In this document: piece after piece, positions 24,115 through 32,415 of the stretch | Layout: every line of letters begins with the position of its first letter | Numbering within the stretch: the first letter of the stretch is position 1 | Assembly (NCBI RefSeq): GCF_002797375.1 | Contig: NZ_KZ454941.1 | Coordinates: 1,842,807 to 1,881,422, forward strand | Direction of reading: 5' to 3' | Length of the DNA stretch: 38,616 bases | Origin: Bacillus sp. FJAT-42315 | Lineage (GTDB): Bacteria > Bacillota > Bacilli > Bacillales > Domibacillaceae | Notes under the pieces: generated by a model | Seen by the model: only the letters and a program-made list of their open reading frames with translations | Databases searched by the model: none | Told to the model about the DNA's origin: nothing | Made by a program: the position numbers and the translations under genes

Positions 24115-24348
24115 GTGGCAGATTTAAAAAATGTGAAAACATTAGAGCAATTGGAGAAGCTGCTTTCTAGCAATTCTTTTGAGTTCAAGTGTAAACAGAC
24201 TGATCAAATAGTGGTAGACATGCAGCCGCATCCTTTTGATATTGTTTCCTATTTTTTTGAAGATAACAAATTACGAATGTCACCAGTTGAGTATTTACAT
24301 GAGAACTTAGTAATTATTAAGAAGGACGTTCAACATCATGCATCTTAA
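24115..24348 (+). CDS. Hypothetical protein, 77 residues
   Basis: Not recognised. A small soluble protein (starts MADLKNVKTLEQLEKLLSS) with GTG start 24115 behind AAAGGAGGG and a clear promoter and terminator, so it is very likely real. It has no cysteine-metal motif beyond one Cys and no membrane segment; the centre (VDMQPHPFDIVSYFFED) looks like a beta-alpha fold. Confidence 0.65.
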   Translation: MADLKNVKTLEQLEKLLSSNSFEFKCKQTDQIVVDMQPHPFDIVSYFFEDNKLRMSPVEYLHENLVIIKKDVQHHAS

Positions 24349-24356
24349 ATTAAAGT

Positions 24357-24392
24357 AGGCTGCTCAAAAGTTTATCCTTTTGGAGCAGCCTA
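24357..24392. terminator. Bidirectional terminator
   Basis: TAGGCTGCTC-AAAAG pairs with CTTTTGGAGCAGCCTA with a single bulged base around a 6-nt loop. It separates the plus-strand small gene and the minus-strand permease remnant. Confidence 0.75.
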
Positions 24393-24400
24393 TTTACAAT

Positions 24401-25084
24401 TTATTCTCGTTTAAAATCACATTGGATAAGAGGAATGATTTTTGTTTTCTTCGTGAATTTATAGCCAAGCCACACGATTAAGAATAACGGGAGACCGATG
24501 TAGGAAATAAGGGCTCCGTTCCAATCGATGGCTCCATTAGTGAAGGCACTATAATTTTGCCCGAGAATGACAATGAAACAGAGGCCGAAAGCAAAGATGG
24601 GGCCAAATGGGAACCATTTTGCTTTGTAAGGAAGTTCACTAAGGTCACGCCCTTGGACCATATAAGCTTTACGGAAGCGGTAATGACTAATGGAAATACC
24701 AAGCCAGGCGATGAAGCCAGACATGCCGGATGCGTTTAATAACCAGATGTAAACGGCCCCATCTCCGAAGAAAGACGCGAGAAAAGCCAATGTTCCAACA
24801 AGAGCAGTGATGACCAAGGCACGCACAGGGACACCGCGATGATCGAGCTTCGCTAAAAATTTCGGCGCTTTGCCTTCCTTTGCTAAGTCCCGTAGCATCC
24901 TTGCAGAGGCATACAAGCCAGAGCTTCCAGCTGAAAGAACGGATGTTAAAATAATCGCATTCATGACAGAAGCAGCAAAGGCAATTCCTGCTTGCTCAAA
25001 CACAAGTGTGAAAGGACTCATCGTCACATCGTCATTAGCAAGGCTTGGTGTCGTATATGGAATGAGCAAATTAGCGTAAAACAT
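24401..25084 (-). pseudogene. Amino acid permease (APC family), N-terminal half missing
   Basis: The 227 residues match only the C-terminal half of APC-type amino acid permeases (full length about 460-480): LLIPYTTPSLANDDV, AASVMNAIILTSVLSAGSSG, the loop YRFRKAYMVQGRDLSELPYK, and KWFPFGPIFAFGLC. About six membrane segments are kept. In the permease frame a TGA stop lies just upstream of the first ATG (25084), inside the end of the decarboxylase gene, so the first half has been lost by deletion. ATG 25084 overlaps the decarboxylase stop by 14 bases, so a fragment could still be made by reinitiation, but transport is unlikely. It was probably the antiporter or uptake partner of the decarboxylase. 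Confidence 0.8.
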
Positions 25085-26576
25085 AAATGGATTTCATTGT
25101 GTCATCAGAAGGACTTTGGAAATAGGCCCCCATTTCTTTTAACTGGCTAATCGTCTCTACATGAGTAGCGGTAATTCGTTCCCCAGGTGTAAGCAACGGA
25201 ATACCTGGAGGGTAGGGGAGAACCATTTCTCCACAAAGAGCGCCGACCGCCTCTTGTAACGCTACTTTTTTACGAGGCATATGGAAGGCGTCTCGCAATG
25301 AAATTTCCGGCTTGTAAAGCGTACCTTCTTCCGCAAACAACACCGTTTCACCTTTTTCTGGTTGCTCAGTCAGTGAGTATTGCTGTAGCTTGTCATCAAT
25401 CACTTGAATGGCCGTGACGACTTTCTCAATATCTTCCTCCGTTTCACTTAAAGAAAATAAGAAGACGATATTGCGTGGATCACTAATTTCTGCTGTACAG
25501 CCTTGTTCATAAAATAAGTCGAGCAGCTGATAACCAGAGATCGCTTCATGATGACTAGAAATAATCCACTTGAGCGGATCGCGATAATCGACTTCATCAC
25601 TGCCTCCCCAAATAGAAAGCGTTTTCAATTTGGGGTTGAGCTCTATCCGTCTTTTTTCTAAGCGATCGATCGTTTCTTTTAACTCTGTACGACCAGTAGT
25701 AACTAAATAACGTCTAGCTAAATCTAAAGAAGCTAAAAGCGGGTAGGAGGGACTCGTCGATTGAATCATGCCTAGTACTTGTGCCAATCGTTCGCGGGAC
25801 ACTAAATTGCCTTTTACATGAAGCATCGAGGCCATCGTCATTGCTGTTAACATTTTGTGAGTGGATTGCACGACGATATCGGCTCCTTTGGAAAGAGCGG
25901 AAGGCGGGACTAAATCCGCTTGGCCGAAATGAGCACCATGAGCTTCGTCGACAACTAATGGCACCCCTGCTTGATGACAAGTATCGACTAAACGAGAAAT
26001 GTCTTGGCTCATTCCATAATAATTAGGGTTGGTCACCCATACACCCTTTACATCTGGGTTATCCTGCAATGCTTTTTCAATAAAATCAAGCTCAGATACT
26101 TTAGCGACTTTTGTTGTTGATTCAATGGCTGGAGCGATAAAAATCGGTTGAGCACCTGCTAGCATCAGCCCGTGAAAGACAGATTTATGCATATTACGCT
26201 GCACAAGGATTTTATCACCAGGGCTACATAAAGTAAGAGCGACACCAATATTGCCAATCGTACTGCCTCCTACAAGAAAAAAGGTGTGATCTGCTCCAAA
26301 GGCATCGGCAGCTAATATTTGTGCATCTTTAATGAAATCAGTTGGGTGATGAAGGTCATCAATACCTTTTGATTCCGTTGCATCAATTTTTAAAATGCTT
26401 GCAAAACGCTCTAGCGCTTCTTCATCAAATACACGACCATCCTTGTGACCTGGTACGTGTAAAGAGGTACGTTTACTTTTCTCATATAAACAAAGTGCGT
26501 CATAAAGTGGTGCTGTCGTATGGTCTAATGTCGAACGAGTGGATTGATCTAATAGAGTTAATGTACTATTCATCAT
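25071..26576 (-). CDS. Orn/Lys/Arg decarboxylase (PLP-dependent, fold type I)
   Basis: A 501-residue enzyme removing CO2 from a basic amino acid to make a polyamine precursor. The PLP lysine is K241 in VVQSTHKMLTAMT, and the aspartate before it is in VVDEAHGAHF (about 208-217). N-terminal LHVPGHKDG and C-terminal PYPPGIPLLTPGERI are family signatures. It resembles Bacillus SpeA/YaaO; arginine or lysine is likely, but substrate cannot be decided. The frame is open to 26657, but ATG 26576 follows AGGAGG by 6 nt, and the longer form would cross the promoter. The end (MKSIYVLR) may be slightly short. A sigma-54-type promoter lies at 26636-26653 and the RocR-like activator gene lies upstream. Confidence 0.9.
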   Translation of the reverse strand: MMNSTLTLLDQSTRSTLDHTTAPLYDALCLYEKSKRTSLHVPGHKDGRVFDEEALERFASILKIDATESKGIDDLHHPTDFIKDAQILAADAFGADHTFFLVGGSTIGNIGVALTLCSPGDKILVQRNMHKSVFHGLMLAGAQPIFIAPAIESTTKVAKVSELDFIEKALQDNPDVKGVWVTNPNYYGMSQDISRLVDTCHQAGVPLVVDEAHGAHFGQADLVPPSALSKGADIVVQSTHKMLTAMTMASMLHVKGNLVSRERLAQVLGMIQSTSPSYPLLASLDLARRYLVTTGRTELKETIDRLEKRRIELNPKLKTLSIWGGSDEVDYRDPLKWIISSHHEAISGYQLLDLFYEQGCTAEISDPRNIVFLFSLSETEEDIEKVVTAIQVIDDKLQQYSLTEQPEKGETVLFAEEGTLYKPEISLRDAFHMPRKKVALQEAVGALCGEMVLPYPPGIPLLTPGERITATHVETISQLKEMGAYFQSPSDDTMKSIYVLR

Positions 26577-26635
26577 TTTTTTCCTCCTGTATCTTTCTTG
26601 AATAATTTTTGGAATAAGTGCTTTCGCATTTTTCA

Positions 26636-26653
26636 ATAGCAAGTTGTATGCCA
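26636..26653 (-). promoter_or_regulatory. Sigma-54-type (-24/-12) promoter of the decarboxylase
   Basis: Minus strand TGGCAT, five bases, TTGCTAT: GG and GC are 10 bases apart. Transcription would start near 26628 and give a leader of about 50 nt before ATG 26576. The activator gene at 26794-28200 is adjacent and on the same strand. Confidence 0.75.
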
Positions 26654-26760
26654 TCATTTAGACACAAATGGAGAAAAGCTTGTCCTGACGCGGAAAAAAA
26701 CCGAAAGAGATGTAGTGATCATGTCAAACGAGAGGAGATTTCAACAAAATGTAGGGAGAA

Positions 26761-26796
26761 AAATAAACAAACCGCCGGATTTTCGGCGGTTTGTTA
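26761..26796 (-). terminator. Intrinsic terminator of the sigma-54 activator gene
   Basis: An 11-bp perfect stem (ACAAACCGCCG/CGGCGGTTTGT, 26767-26777 with 26784-26794) overlapping the stop codon, followed on the minus strand by a T-rich tail. It insulates the decarboxylase from read-through. Confidence 0.85.
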
Positions 26797-28200
26797 AGAT
26801 GATTTGAATTTGGCTAGTTTATATTGCAACGTTTGCCGAGGGATTTCTAACAGTTTAGCGGCTTGCTGAATGTTTCCATTCGTCTCGTCTAACGCCAGCT
26901 GAATTAACTGTTCCTCGGTTTCGGCTAAAGCTTGCCGTAAAGGTTGTACAGAGGAGGTTCCTATATTGATTCTAGTGGAATCGCTTTCAACTATGTGATA
27001 GGGAAGATGCTCTTTCCGTATGGTGTCACCATCCACTAAGTTCATCGCTGATTCAATCGCATGCTCTAGTTCACGAACATTGCCAGGCCAGTGATAATGG
27101 GTTAGTATCGCCCTTACTTCCTCCGTTGTCTTCGTCACAAGTTTACCGAAGCGGAAATTATACTTTTGAATGAAATGATCCATCAGTAAACGAATATCGC
27201 CTTTTCGGTTTTTCAGTGGTGGAAGATGAAGGTGAATGACGTTTAGGCGATAATAAAGGTCTGAACGCAACGTTTTTTCGTGTACGCATTGTTCTGCCGG
27301 TTCGTTTAACGCCGCGATAATCCGTACATTCACTGCAAATTCCTTCGTTCCGCCGACTCTGCGGATGACACCATTTTGCAACACTCGTAGCAGCTTTGCT
27401 TGAATATCAAGCGGCATTGAATTTAACTCATCTAAAAATAACGTTCCACTGTCTGCTAGCTCGAACAAACCAGGTCGATCCATCGCTCCTGTGTAACTTC
27501 CTTTCGCTGTTCCAAATAAAATACTTTCGAGCAGAGAAGAAGGGATAGCTGCACAGTTTTGAGCAATAAAGGGTTGAGTTTGACGGGGAGAGGCATTATG
27601 AATGGATTGGACAAGCAACTCCTTTCCCGTACCTGTTTCGCCATAAATCAAAATAGGCGAGGTTGTAGCAGCTACCTTTAACGCTTTTTCTTTTAAGTGA
27701 TTAAAAGCTGCGTCATTCGTAATGATATCCGTCATTTGAAAGCTTGCTCCGGTACTGTCACTAATAGGCTTTTTTTGATGTTTTGTCGTTTCGACCTTTG
27801 CCTGCAAATCTAGTAGTTTTTCCGACAACTGCTTAATTTTCGTAAAATCTTTAGCTATTTCGACAGCGCCGACTAGTTCGTCGTCCACTTTGATTGGTAG
27901 CGTCGTATTCACCGTATCGATTAATAAGCCACGGATGTTGCGGTATGATTGATGCTGATTATAAATCGGTTCGCCTGTTTGGCATACCTTCATCAACGTA
28001 CTCGTTTCAATAGATAAAGAGGGAAACACCTCTAACAAATGTTTACCGAGTATTTCTTCGCCCTCTAATCCATCATGTTTGGCCGCAATGTGATTATAGA
28101 AAATTGTCATACCATTCGCATCAACCGCATGAATCCCTTCATCGATCGTGCTTAAAATCGCCTCAAGCATTTCTTTCGCATCCGTTACATTGAGGAGCAT
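26794..28200 (-). CDS. RocR-like sigma-54-dependent transcriptional activator
   Basis: A 468-residue enhancer-binding protein. A PAS domain (about residues 10-125) is the sensor; the AAA+ core has Walker A GETGTGKE (187-194), the sigma-54 contact loop GSYTGA (234-239, Tyr in place of the usual Phe), Walker B LFLDE (254-258) and YYRLNV; the C-terminal Fis-type helix-turn-helix (about 440-465) reads NGNIQQAAKLLEIPRQTLQYKL. RocR of Bacillus activates arginine catabolism in response to ornithine or citrulline; this protein lies beside a basic amino acid decarboxylase with a -24/-12 promoter, so it is the probable activator. ATG 28200 follows AAGGAGAAGG. Confidence 0.9.
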   Translation of the reverse strand: MLLNVTDAKEMLEAILSTIDEGIHAVDANGMTIFYNHIAAKHDGLEGEEILGKHLLEVFPSLSIETSTLMKVCQTGEPIYNQHQSYRNIRGLLIDTVNTTLPIKVDDELVGAVEIAKDFTKIKQLSEKLLDLQAKVETTKHQKKPISDSTGASFQMTDIITNDAAFNHLKEKALKVAATTSPILIYGETGTGKELLVQSIHNASPRQTQPFIAQNCAAIPSSLLESILFGTAKGSYTGAMDRPGLFELADSGTLFLDELNSMPLDIQAKLLRVLQNGVIRRVGGTKEFAVNVRIIAALNEPAEQCVHEKTLRSDLYYRLNVIHLHLPPLKNRKGDIRLLMDHFIQKYNFRFGKLVTKTTEEVRAILTHYHWPGNVRELEHAIESAMNLVDGDTIRKEHLPYHIVESDSTRINIGTSSVQPLRQALAETEEQLIQLALDETNGNIQQAAKLLEIPRQTLQYKLAKFKSS

Positions 28201-28531
28201 ATTTGACCTTCTCCTTTCTACACTGAGTATTCTAATAAGTGCTGAATTTCTGTCATTTAGGTGCCGATTTTTCGGCGAATAGTCTGATAGGGAAAGGTAA
28301 TGAATAGGTAAACTATTCAGAAGGCTTCAAATATTATCATGAGGGAGGTGAGAGAAGTTTTCAACCCTTTTATTGAAAAGTTTTCCTTTTGAAAGAAAAA
28401 TCAATGAAACGATTGAAGCATTCGGGGGGATTTTTGGATCTGTTCGTTTCGATGCCATAATAAAACCCCCATTCTTAACAAAAGAAAAGGGGGGAATGAA
28501 TCTGCTTATTATTAGAGGAGTCAGGCATTTC
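28201..28531. other. Intergenic region without supported gene
   Basis: It should hold the promoter of the activator gene (minus strand). A short stem GCCGA/TCGGC is at about 28263-28276. C and G runs (28467-28471, 28491-28496) could pair. Open frames of 65-75 codons on both strands lack proper ribosome sites and recognisable content. Confidence 0.4.
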
Positions 28532-28798
28532 CTAGACGTTGTCTGGAGCGCCATTCTCCATTTTTATTGAAATTACTTTCAACTTTGCATAATCTTTATT
28601 AATCATTTCTTCTGTTGCTACAAAGAATATCCCCATAAGAAAGACAAACACAGCCCCAACAACTGCCCCGATACCAATTGGAGTTAAAACACTGAAACCG
28701 CTTACAAAAAAGCCGATTGAAAAATTCATGATTCCAATCAAAAGAACTATCCCACTAACATATTTCACCGCATTGAGTATGTTCACTTTAGATTTCAT
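28532..28798 (-). CDS. Small membrane protein, hypothetical
   Basis: Not recognised. 88 residues with two membrane segments (about 11-33 and 41-62) and a charged C-terminal tail (INKDYAKLKVISIKMENG). The frame has an ATG at 28807 that directly touches AGGAGG; the second ATG (28798, MKSKVNILN) has a 9-nt spacing and is preferred. Stands alone on the minus strand. Role unknown. Confidence 0.6.
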   Translation of the reverse strand: MKSKVNILNAVKYVSGIVLLIGIMNFSIGFFVSGFSVLTPIGIGAVVGAVFVFLMGIFFVATEEMINKDYAKLKVISIKMENGAPDNV

Positions 28799-29029
28799 TT
28801 CGCTCATCCTCCTTTAATTATATTATTCACTAAATTCACAAAATTGTCAAATTTAAAATTATTATTGTGCAATTTTCTTGACATTTTTATTAGGATCTCT
28901 ATTTTTGCTTTATTTTATTCATTCTTCTCTTATTTTGCGTGGACATATGGAATGCTTCTTCATTTGTCTGTGTGATGACAATGCGTAAAAAGATGAATAC
29001 TAAAGGTAAAATTAAAAGAGGTGATCCGA

Positions 29030-29275
29030 ATGAGCATGTGTCCTTTATGTAATGCATTTAAGGAATTAGAATTGAATTGTCCCAAATGTCGCTCCCGATT
29101 AGGCGACTCAGGCAAAGTATCCGATTTTTTAGATCCGTATGGTCATTATAATGATGAAGAAACAGTGAAAATGGGGGATGGCTATCCTAATACCGCGAAA
29201 GATCAAATCTGTCCCCATTTAATGTACTGTAACCATTGCGGATATAATGAGGTGAAATTTGTTCAAGAGGAATAG
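29030..29275 (+). CDS. Small zinc-ribbon-like protein
   Basis: An 81-residue soluble protein with three C-x-x-C pairs: CPLC (residues 4-7), CPKC and CNHC near the C-terminus, plus a single Cys in QICPH, enough for one or two zinc sites. ATG 29030 follows AGAGGTGATC; a GTG at 29021 lies inside this site. The centre (LDPYGHYNDEETVKMGDGYP) is unusual and may be specific to Bacillus proteins of unknown role. A terminator-like palindrome follows. Confidence 0.65.
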   Translation: MSMCPLCNAFKELELNCPKCRSRLGDSGKVSDFLDPYGHYNDEETVKMGDGYPNTAKDQICPHLMYCNHCGYNEVKFVQEE

Positions 29276-29286
29276 CAAAAAATAAC

Positions 29287-29317
29287 GGACCCGCGGAAGA
29301 TGATCTTCTTCGGGTCC
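29287..29317 (-). terminator. Terminator of the HXXEE gene (related to that at 31078)
   Basis: GGACCCGCGGAAGAT pairs with ATCTTCTTCGGGTCC (two non-Watson-Crick pairs); on the minus strand a T-rich tail follows (GTTATTTTTTG). Also able to end the plus-strand zinc-ribbon gene. It shares about 45 of 60 positions with the terminator at 31078-31110 and its flank. Confidence 0.7.
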
Positions 29318-29341
29318 CTTCAAATTAATAAATATGATCAT

Positions 29342-29845
29342 TTACCCCATGACCCACTTCGAGAAAATGAGAAACATAAAAATAATCGGCACCATCCCGA
29401 TTACGCTTATCCCAACATATAAACCCATCGTCTTTAATTGAATACGATTCGTTTTCAGTGAAAGATACAATACGAAAGACATATAGGGAATTAACAACAA
29501 AACTGCAGATATTAATCCAGGCACATAGCTTTGAAAAATGATCGATTGAACGATGTGAGTGAATCCATTGATAAGTAATAAACAGGTGCTTAGCATTGTT
29601 AAAGTGAAGGTCAGCTTATTTCTAAATTGATATTCGAGAATGATCACTACCGTCACAACTACTGTTAATAAGATCATCGCAAATGTTAACGAGTGAAAAG
29701 AATATAACTCTCGCAAAAATGAGAAAGAGTCACCTGTTACATGTTCATTCGCCCAGCTTCCTAACTGGGGAAGTTCTTCGACATTATGTATCGCAAAAAT
29801 AATTGGGAGTGCCCATAGTATTTGATAAAACCGATCTTTGTTCAT
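29342..29845 (-). CDS. HXXEE domain membrane protein
   Basis: A 167-residue membrane protein with about five segments. The name-giving motif H20-x-x-E23-E24 (AIHNVEELP) is at the end of the first segment, followed by further His (H35, H51 and THIVQS). The family is of unknown function; conserved His and Glu in the membrane suggest a metal or redox role (inference). ATG 29845 follows GGAGG by 7 nt. Confidence 0.8.
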   Translation of the reverse strand: MNKDRFYQILWALPIIFAIHNVEELPQLGSWANEHVTGDSFSFLRELYSFHSLTFAMILLTVVVTVVIILEYQFRNKLTFTLTMLSTCLLLINGFTHIVQSIIFQSYVPGLISAVLLLIPYMSFVLYLSLKTNRIQLKTMGLYVGISVIGMVPIIFMFLIFSKWVMG

Positions 29846-30025
29846 AGGGAAGCCTCCATTGTGATAGAAAAACTAGGTCATTTACTGATATCTCGATGAT
29901 CCTAATTATACCAGTTGTTTCAATATCGGACTATTTGGATTTACCATCAGAAGAAAATTTAAACAACTTAATGGCTTGATGAAATTTGATTATAAAAGAA
30001 AATATTGAAAAACGACTATTTTTTA

Positions 30026-30054
30026 TTGTAAAACGATAAATATTTATTTATAAT
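30026..30054 (+). promoter_or_regulatory. Sigma-A promoter of the DUF2975-HTH-DUF3955 operon
   Basis: -35 TTGTAA (30026-30031), spacer 17, perfect -10 TATAAT (30049-30054), 27 bp before ATG 30082. Confidence 0.6.
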
Positions 30055-30081
30055 AAATAAAAAAAGAAATGAGGTTGAACG

Positions 30082-30570
30082 ATGAAAAAATTAACGAGTC
30101 CTGCTGCTTTAAAGCTCATATTAATGTTTGGGATAATCATTACGTTGATTTTATTGATTGGAACACCAATGATTGTTACAGCGTTTTTTAAAAGTCAGTA
30201 TAGTCTTTTGGATCGTGCCTTAGTGTTAAGTGTTTCGGCTTGTATTTATATATGTGCCGTTCCATACGTGATTTCATTATTTAAATTAAAAAAACTTGCT
30301 AATTTAGTAGTTGAAAACACCCCTTTTTCTAGTGAAAGTGTCAAATCATTAAAAGTGATTGCGGTTTGTTCTTTTAGTGAAGTGATTCTTTTTATTACTT
30401 GTGTCAGTTCTTTAAAGTATTCGGTAGAGTTTTTTCAATATAGCGTTTTTGGAGGACCTATCATCGTAGTCACATTTATTTGTATAACGATAGGTCTACT
30501 ATGTTCTGTTTTAGCGAGATTATTTGAAGTAGCGATCGAAATTAAAACAGAAAATGATCAAACCATTTAA
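30082..30570 (+). CDS. DUF2975 family membrane protein
   Basis: A 162-residue protein with four membrane segments (about residues 10-32, 47-66, 93-110 and 125-148), and the family motif FKLKKLANLVVENTPFSSESVKSLK (by its ends FKLKK and VKSLK, about 66-90). In Bacillus, DUF2975 genes are paired with a YozG-like HTH regulator, as here 21 bp later. The pair is of unknown function. Confidence 0.85.
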   Translation: MKKLTSPAALKLILMFGIIITLILLIGTPMIVTAFFKSQYSLLDRALVLSVSACIYICAVPYVISLFKLKKLANLVVENTPFSSESVKSLKVIAVCSFSEVILFITCVSSLKYSVEFFQYSVFGGPIIVVTFICITIGLLCSVLARLFEVAIEIKTENDQTI

Positions 30571-30591
30571 TAATCTAGAGGGGGTGTCGGG

Positions 30592-30831
30592 GTGCCGATT
30601 ATCGTCAACCTTGATGTTGTCATGGCTAAAAGGAAAATGAGCCTAACAGAGTTATCTGAGAGAATAGGAATTACCATGGCTAATGTATCAATATTAAAAA
30701 CGGGAAAAGCAAAAGCTATTAAGTTTTCCACGTTAGAAAAAATATGTGAGGTTCTAGAATGTGAACCAGGTGACATTTTAGAATATAAAAAATATCAGTC
30801 CCAAGCATCTGAATTAGAGGAGAATGTATGA
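30592..30831 (+). CDS. YozG-like helix-turn-helix regulator (XRE/Cro type)
   Basis: A 79-residue protein that is nearly only a helix-turn-helix domain (MSLTELSERIGITMANVSIL and KFSTLEKICEVLECEPGDIL). GTG 30592 follows AGGGGGTG. It sits between the DUF2975 gene and the DUF3955 gene and overlaps the latter by 4 bases (ATGA). Probably controls this operon. Its partner membrane protein may modulate it (inference). Confidence 0.88.
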   Translation: MPIIVNLDVVMAKRKMSLTELSERIGITMANVSILKTGKAKAIKFSTLEKICEVLECEPGDILEYKKYQSQASELEENV

Positions 30832-31049
30832 TGAAAAAGAATAAATATCTACCAGCTTTTACACTAATATTATTAGGGGTTATTTTCCTAATTGCTTATA
30901 ACATGATTGGTTCAAGAGTGGAGCCAGATGGTACTTTAATAGAACCTTTCTTCTTAATCCCATTAAGTTATCTATTTATTTTCAGTGGTATGATTTCAGT
31001 ATTGTTTGTAAGTGTGATGTCAATGGTTAGAAAAAATCAACAGAATTAA
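30828..31049 (+). CDS. DUF3955 family small membrane protein
   Basis: A 73-residue protein with two membrane segments, connected by the family motif IGSRVEPDGTLIEPFFLIPL (about 26-45). Starts with ATG overlapping the HTH stop as ATGA; ribosome site GAGGAG. Last gene of the three-gene operon. Confidence 0.82.
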   Translation: MMKKNKYLPAFTLILLGVIFLIAYNMIGSRVEPDGTLIEPFFLIPLSYLFIFSGMISVLFVSVMSMVRKNQQN

Positions 31050-31077
31050 TCACAATAACAAGAAACGAAAAATAAGG

Positions 31078-31110
31078 GACCCGAGGAATATCATATTCCT
31101 CGGGTCCCTT
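31078..31110 (-). terminator. Terminator of the F420-ligase-like gene
   Basis: A perfect 16-bp palindromic stem (GGGACCCGAGGAATAT / ATATTCCTCGGGTCCC) followed on the minus strand by TTATTTTTCG. It also faces the DUF3955 gene on the plus strand. Related in sequence to the terminator at 29287. Confidence 0.85.
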
Positions 31111-31114
31111 CAAA

Positions 31115-32305
31115 TTAATGAGTATAGTTATCGAAATAACCTTGGATAAAGATCATTGGTGTTCCTTTATCGCCGCTTCCTGAAGTTAAATCAGATAAAG
31201 AGCCGATTAGGTCTGTCAATCTTCTCGGTGTTGTTCCTTGTGCTTCCATCGATCCGACAAGGTCTTCGTTTTTATTGTTAATAAATTCAGAGATCGCTGA
31301 TTTTAGCTCTTCACCTTCTAAGTCAGCGAAGTTATTATCAGCTAAATATTTTAATTTCACTTCATTTGGCGTGCCGTTAAGCCCAGCTGTGTAAGCAGGA
31401 GAGACGACTGGATCAGCAAGCTCCCAAATCTTTCCGACCGGATCTTTGAACGCGCCATCGCCATAAATCATGACTTCTACTGTTTTCCCTGTTTTTTCTT
31501 TCAGCATTTGCTGGATTTTATCGACGATCGGCTGGCAAGTATGTGGGAATAACTTCACGCTGTCTTCTGTTGCTTTATTAGAGCCAAGCAGACCGTAGTC
31601 TTCATTATAGCCGCTGCCATCAATAGACTCAGATAAAATGTCGTCGAGATTATAAATTTTCTCGCCGCCATGTTCCTTCAAGATTCGTTTCGTGCGGAAT
31701 CTTGAATGGATATCACAAGTGAGCACACTCTTTGTGTAGTCTAAAATCGTTTTCGCATTGTTTGAGAAGATCACTTCGCATTCAACGCCATGCTCCGCAA
31801 TAATGGATTTGTAGTATTCAACGTAGTCAACACCTGTAAAGGTATGCTTGTTCTCGCCGAAATGCTCACGGAATTCTTGTTCGGTTAACACATCGACCCA
31901 AGGGTTCACACCTTTTTCATCTAGTCTGTCAATGTCCACTAAATGGTTGCCGACTTCATCAGAAGGATAACTAAGCATTAACACGATTTTTTTCGCGCCT
32001 TTAGCAATCCCGTGAAGACAGTTCGCAAAACGGTTACGACTTAAAATCGGGAAGATCACGCCAATCGTATCGTCTCCGAATTTAGAACGAACGTCTGTCG
32101 CAATATGATCGATCGTTGCATAGTTCCCTTGAGCGCGTGCCACGATGGATTCTGTGATCGTTACGATGTCTTTATCATTGATTTGAAAACCTTCTACTTC
32201 AGAAGCTTTTAATACGCTGTCTACCACGATTTGTTCAATGTTATCTCCTTGATTGATGATCGGACCACGCAGACCTCTTACAACCGTTCCTACTACTCTT
32301 TCCAA
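31115..32305 (-). CDS. Coenzyme F420-0:L-glutamate ligase-like protein
   Basis: A 396-residue protein similar to the F420-ligase (CofE/FbiB) family: N-terminal GTVVRGLRGPIINQGD, then DIVTITESIVARAQGNY (about 46-62), ILSRNRF, and the C-terminal half with GLLGSNKATEDSVKLFP and VMIYGDGAFKDPVGKIWELAD. CofE adds glutamate to F420-0. Bacillus is not known to make F420 and no cofactor genes are visible, so it probably adds glutamate to another molecule. Starts with TTG 32305 after AAGGAG (8 nt). Divergent from a LysR gene that probably controls it. Confidence 0.7.
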   Translation of the reverse strand: MERVVGTVVRGLRGPIINQGDNIEQIVVDSVLKASEVEGFQINDKDIVTITESIVARAQGNYATIDHIATDVRSKFGDDTIGVIFPILSRNRFANCLHGIAKGAKKIVLMLSYPSDEVGNHLVDIDRLDEKGVNPWVDVLTEQEFREHFGENKHTFTGVDYVEYYKSIIAEHGVECEVIFSNNAKTILDYTKSVLTCDIHSRFRTKRILKEHGGEKIYNLDDILSESIDGSGYNEDYGLLGSNKATEDSVKLFPHTCQPIVDKIQQMLKEKTGKTVEVMIYGDGAFKDPVGKIWELADPVVSPAYTAGLNGTPNEVKLKYLADNNFADLEGEELKSAISEFINNKNEDLVGSMEAQGTTPRRLTDLIGSLSDLTSGSGDKGTPMIFIQGYFDNYTH

Positions 32306-32344
32306 TTAAATCGCTCCTTACTAACTATGTAAATGAATTGATAC

Positions 32345-32379
32345 TTTTACTATACATTGGAAATATGATATAAGTAAAA
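32345..32379. promoter_or_regulatory. Possible LysR-binding inverted repeat
   Basis: TTTTACT (32345-32351) and AGTAAAA (32373-32379) are inverted repeats with a 21-nt spacer in the 110-bp divergent gap between the ligase-like and LysR genes. The region is AT-rich, so chance is possible. Confidence 0.3.
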
Positions 32380-32415
32380 TTAATATATCTAATAATGGGT
32401 ATAAGGAGTGGTTAT

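Noticed and set aside
28327-28570. Small ORFs on both strands (65 and 75 codons)
   Set aside because: TTG start or no ribosome site, no recognisable sequence, mutually overlapping; treated as chance.
31115-32305. S-adenosylmethionine synthetase (MetK)
   Set aside because: Length and genomic size fit at first glance, but the MetK ATP-binding and loop motifs are absent and the conserved blocks match the F420-ligase type.
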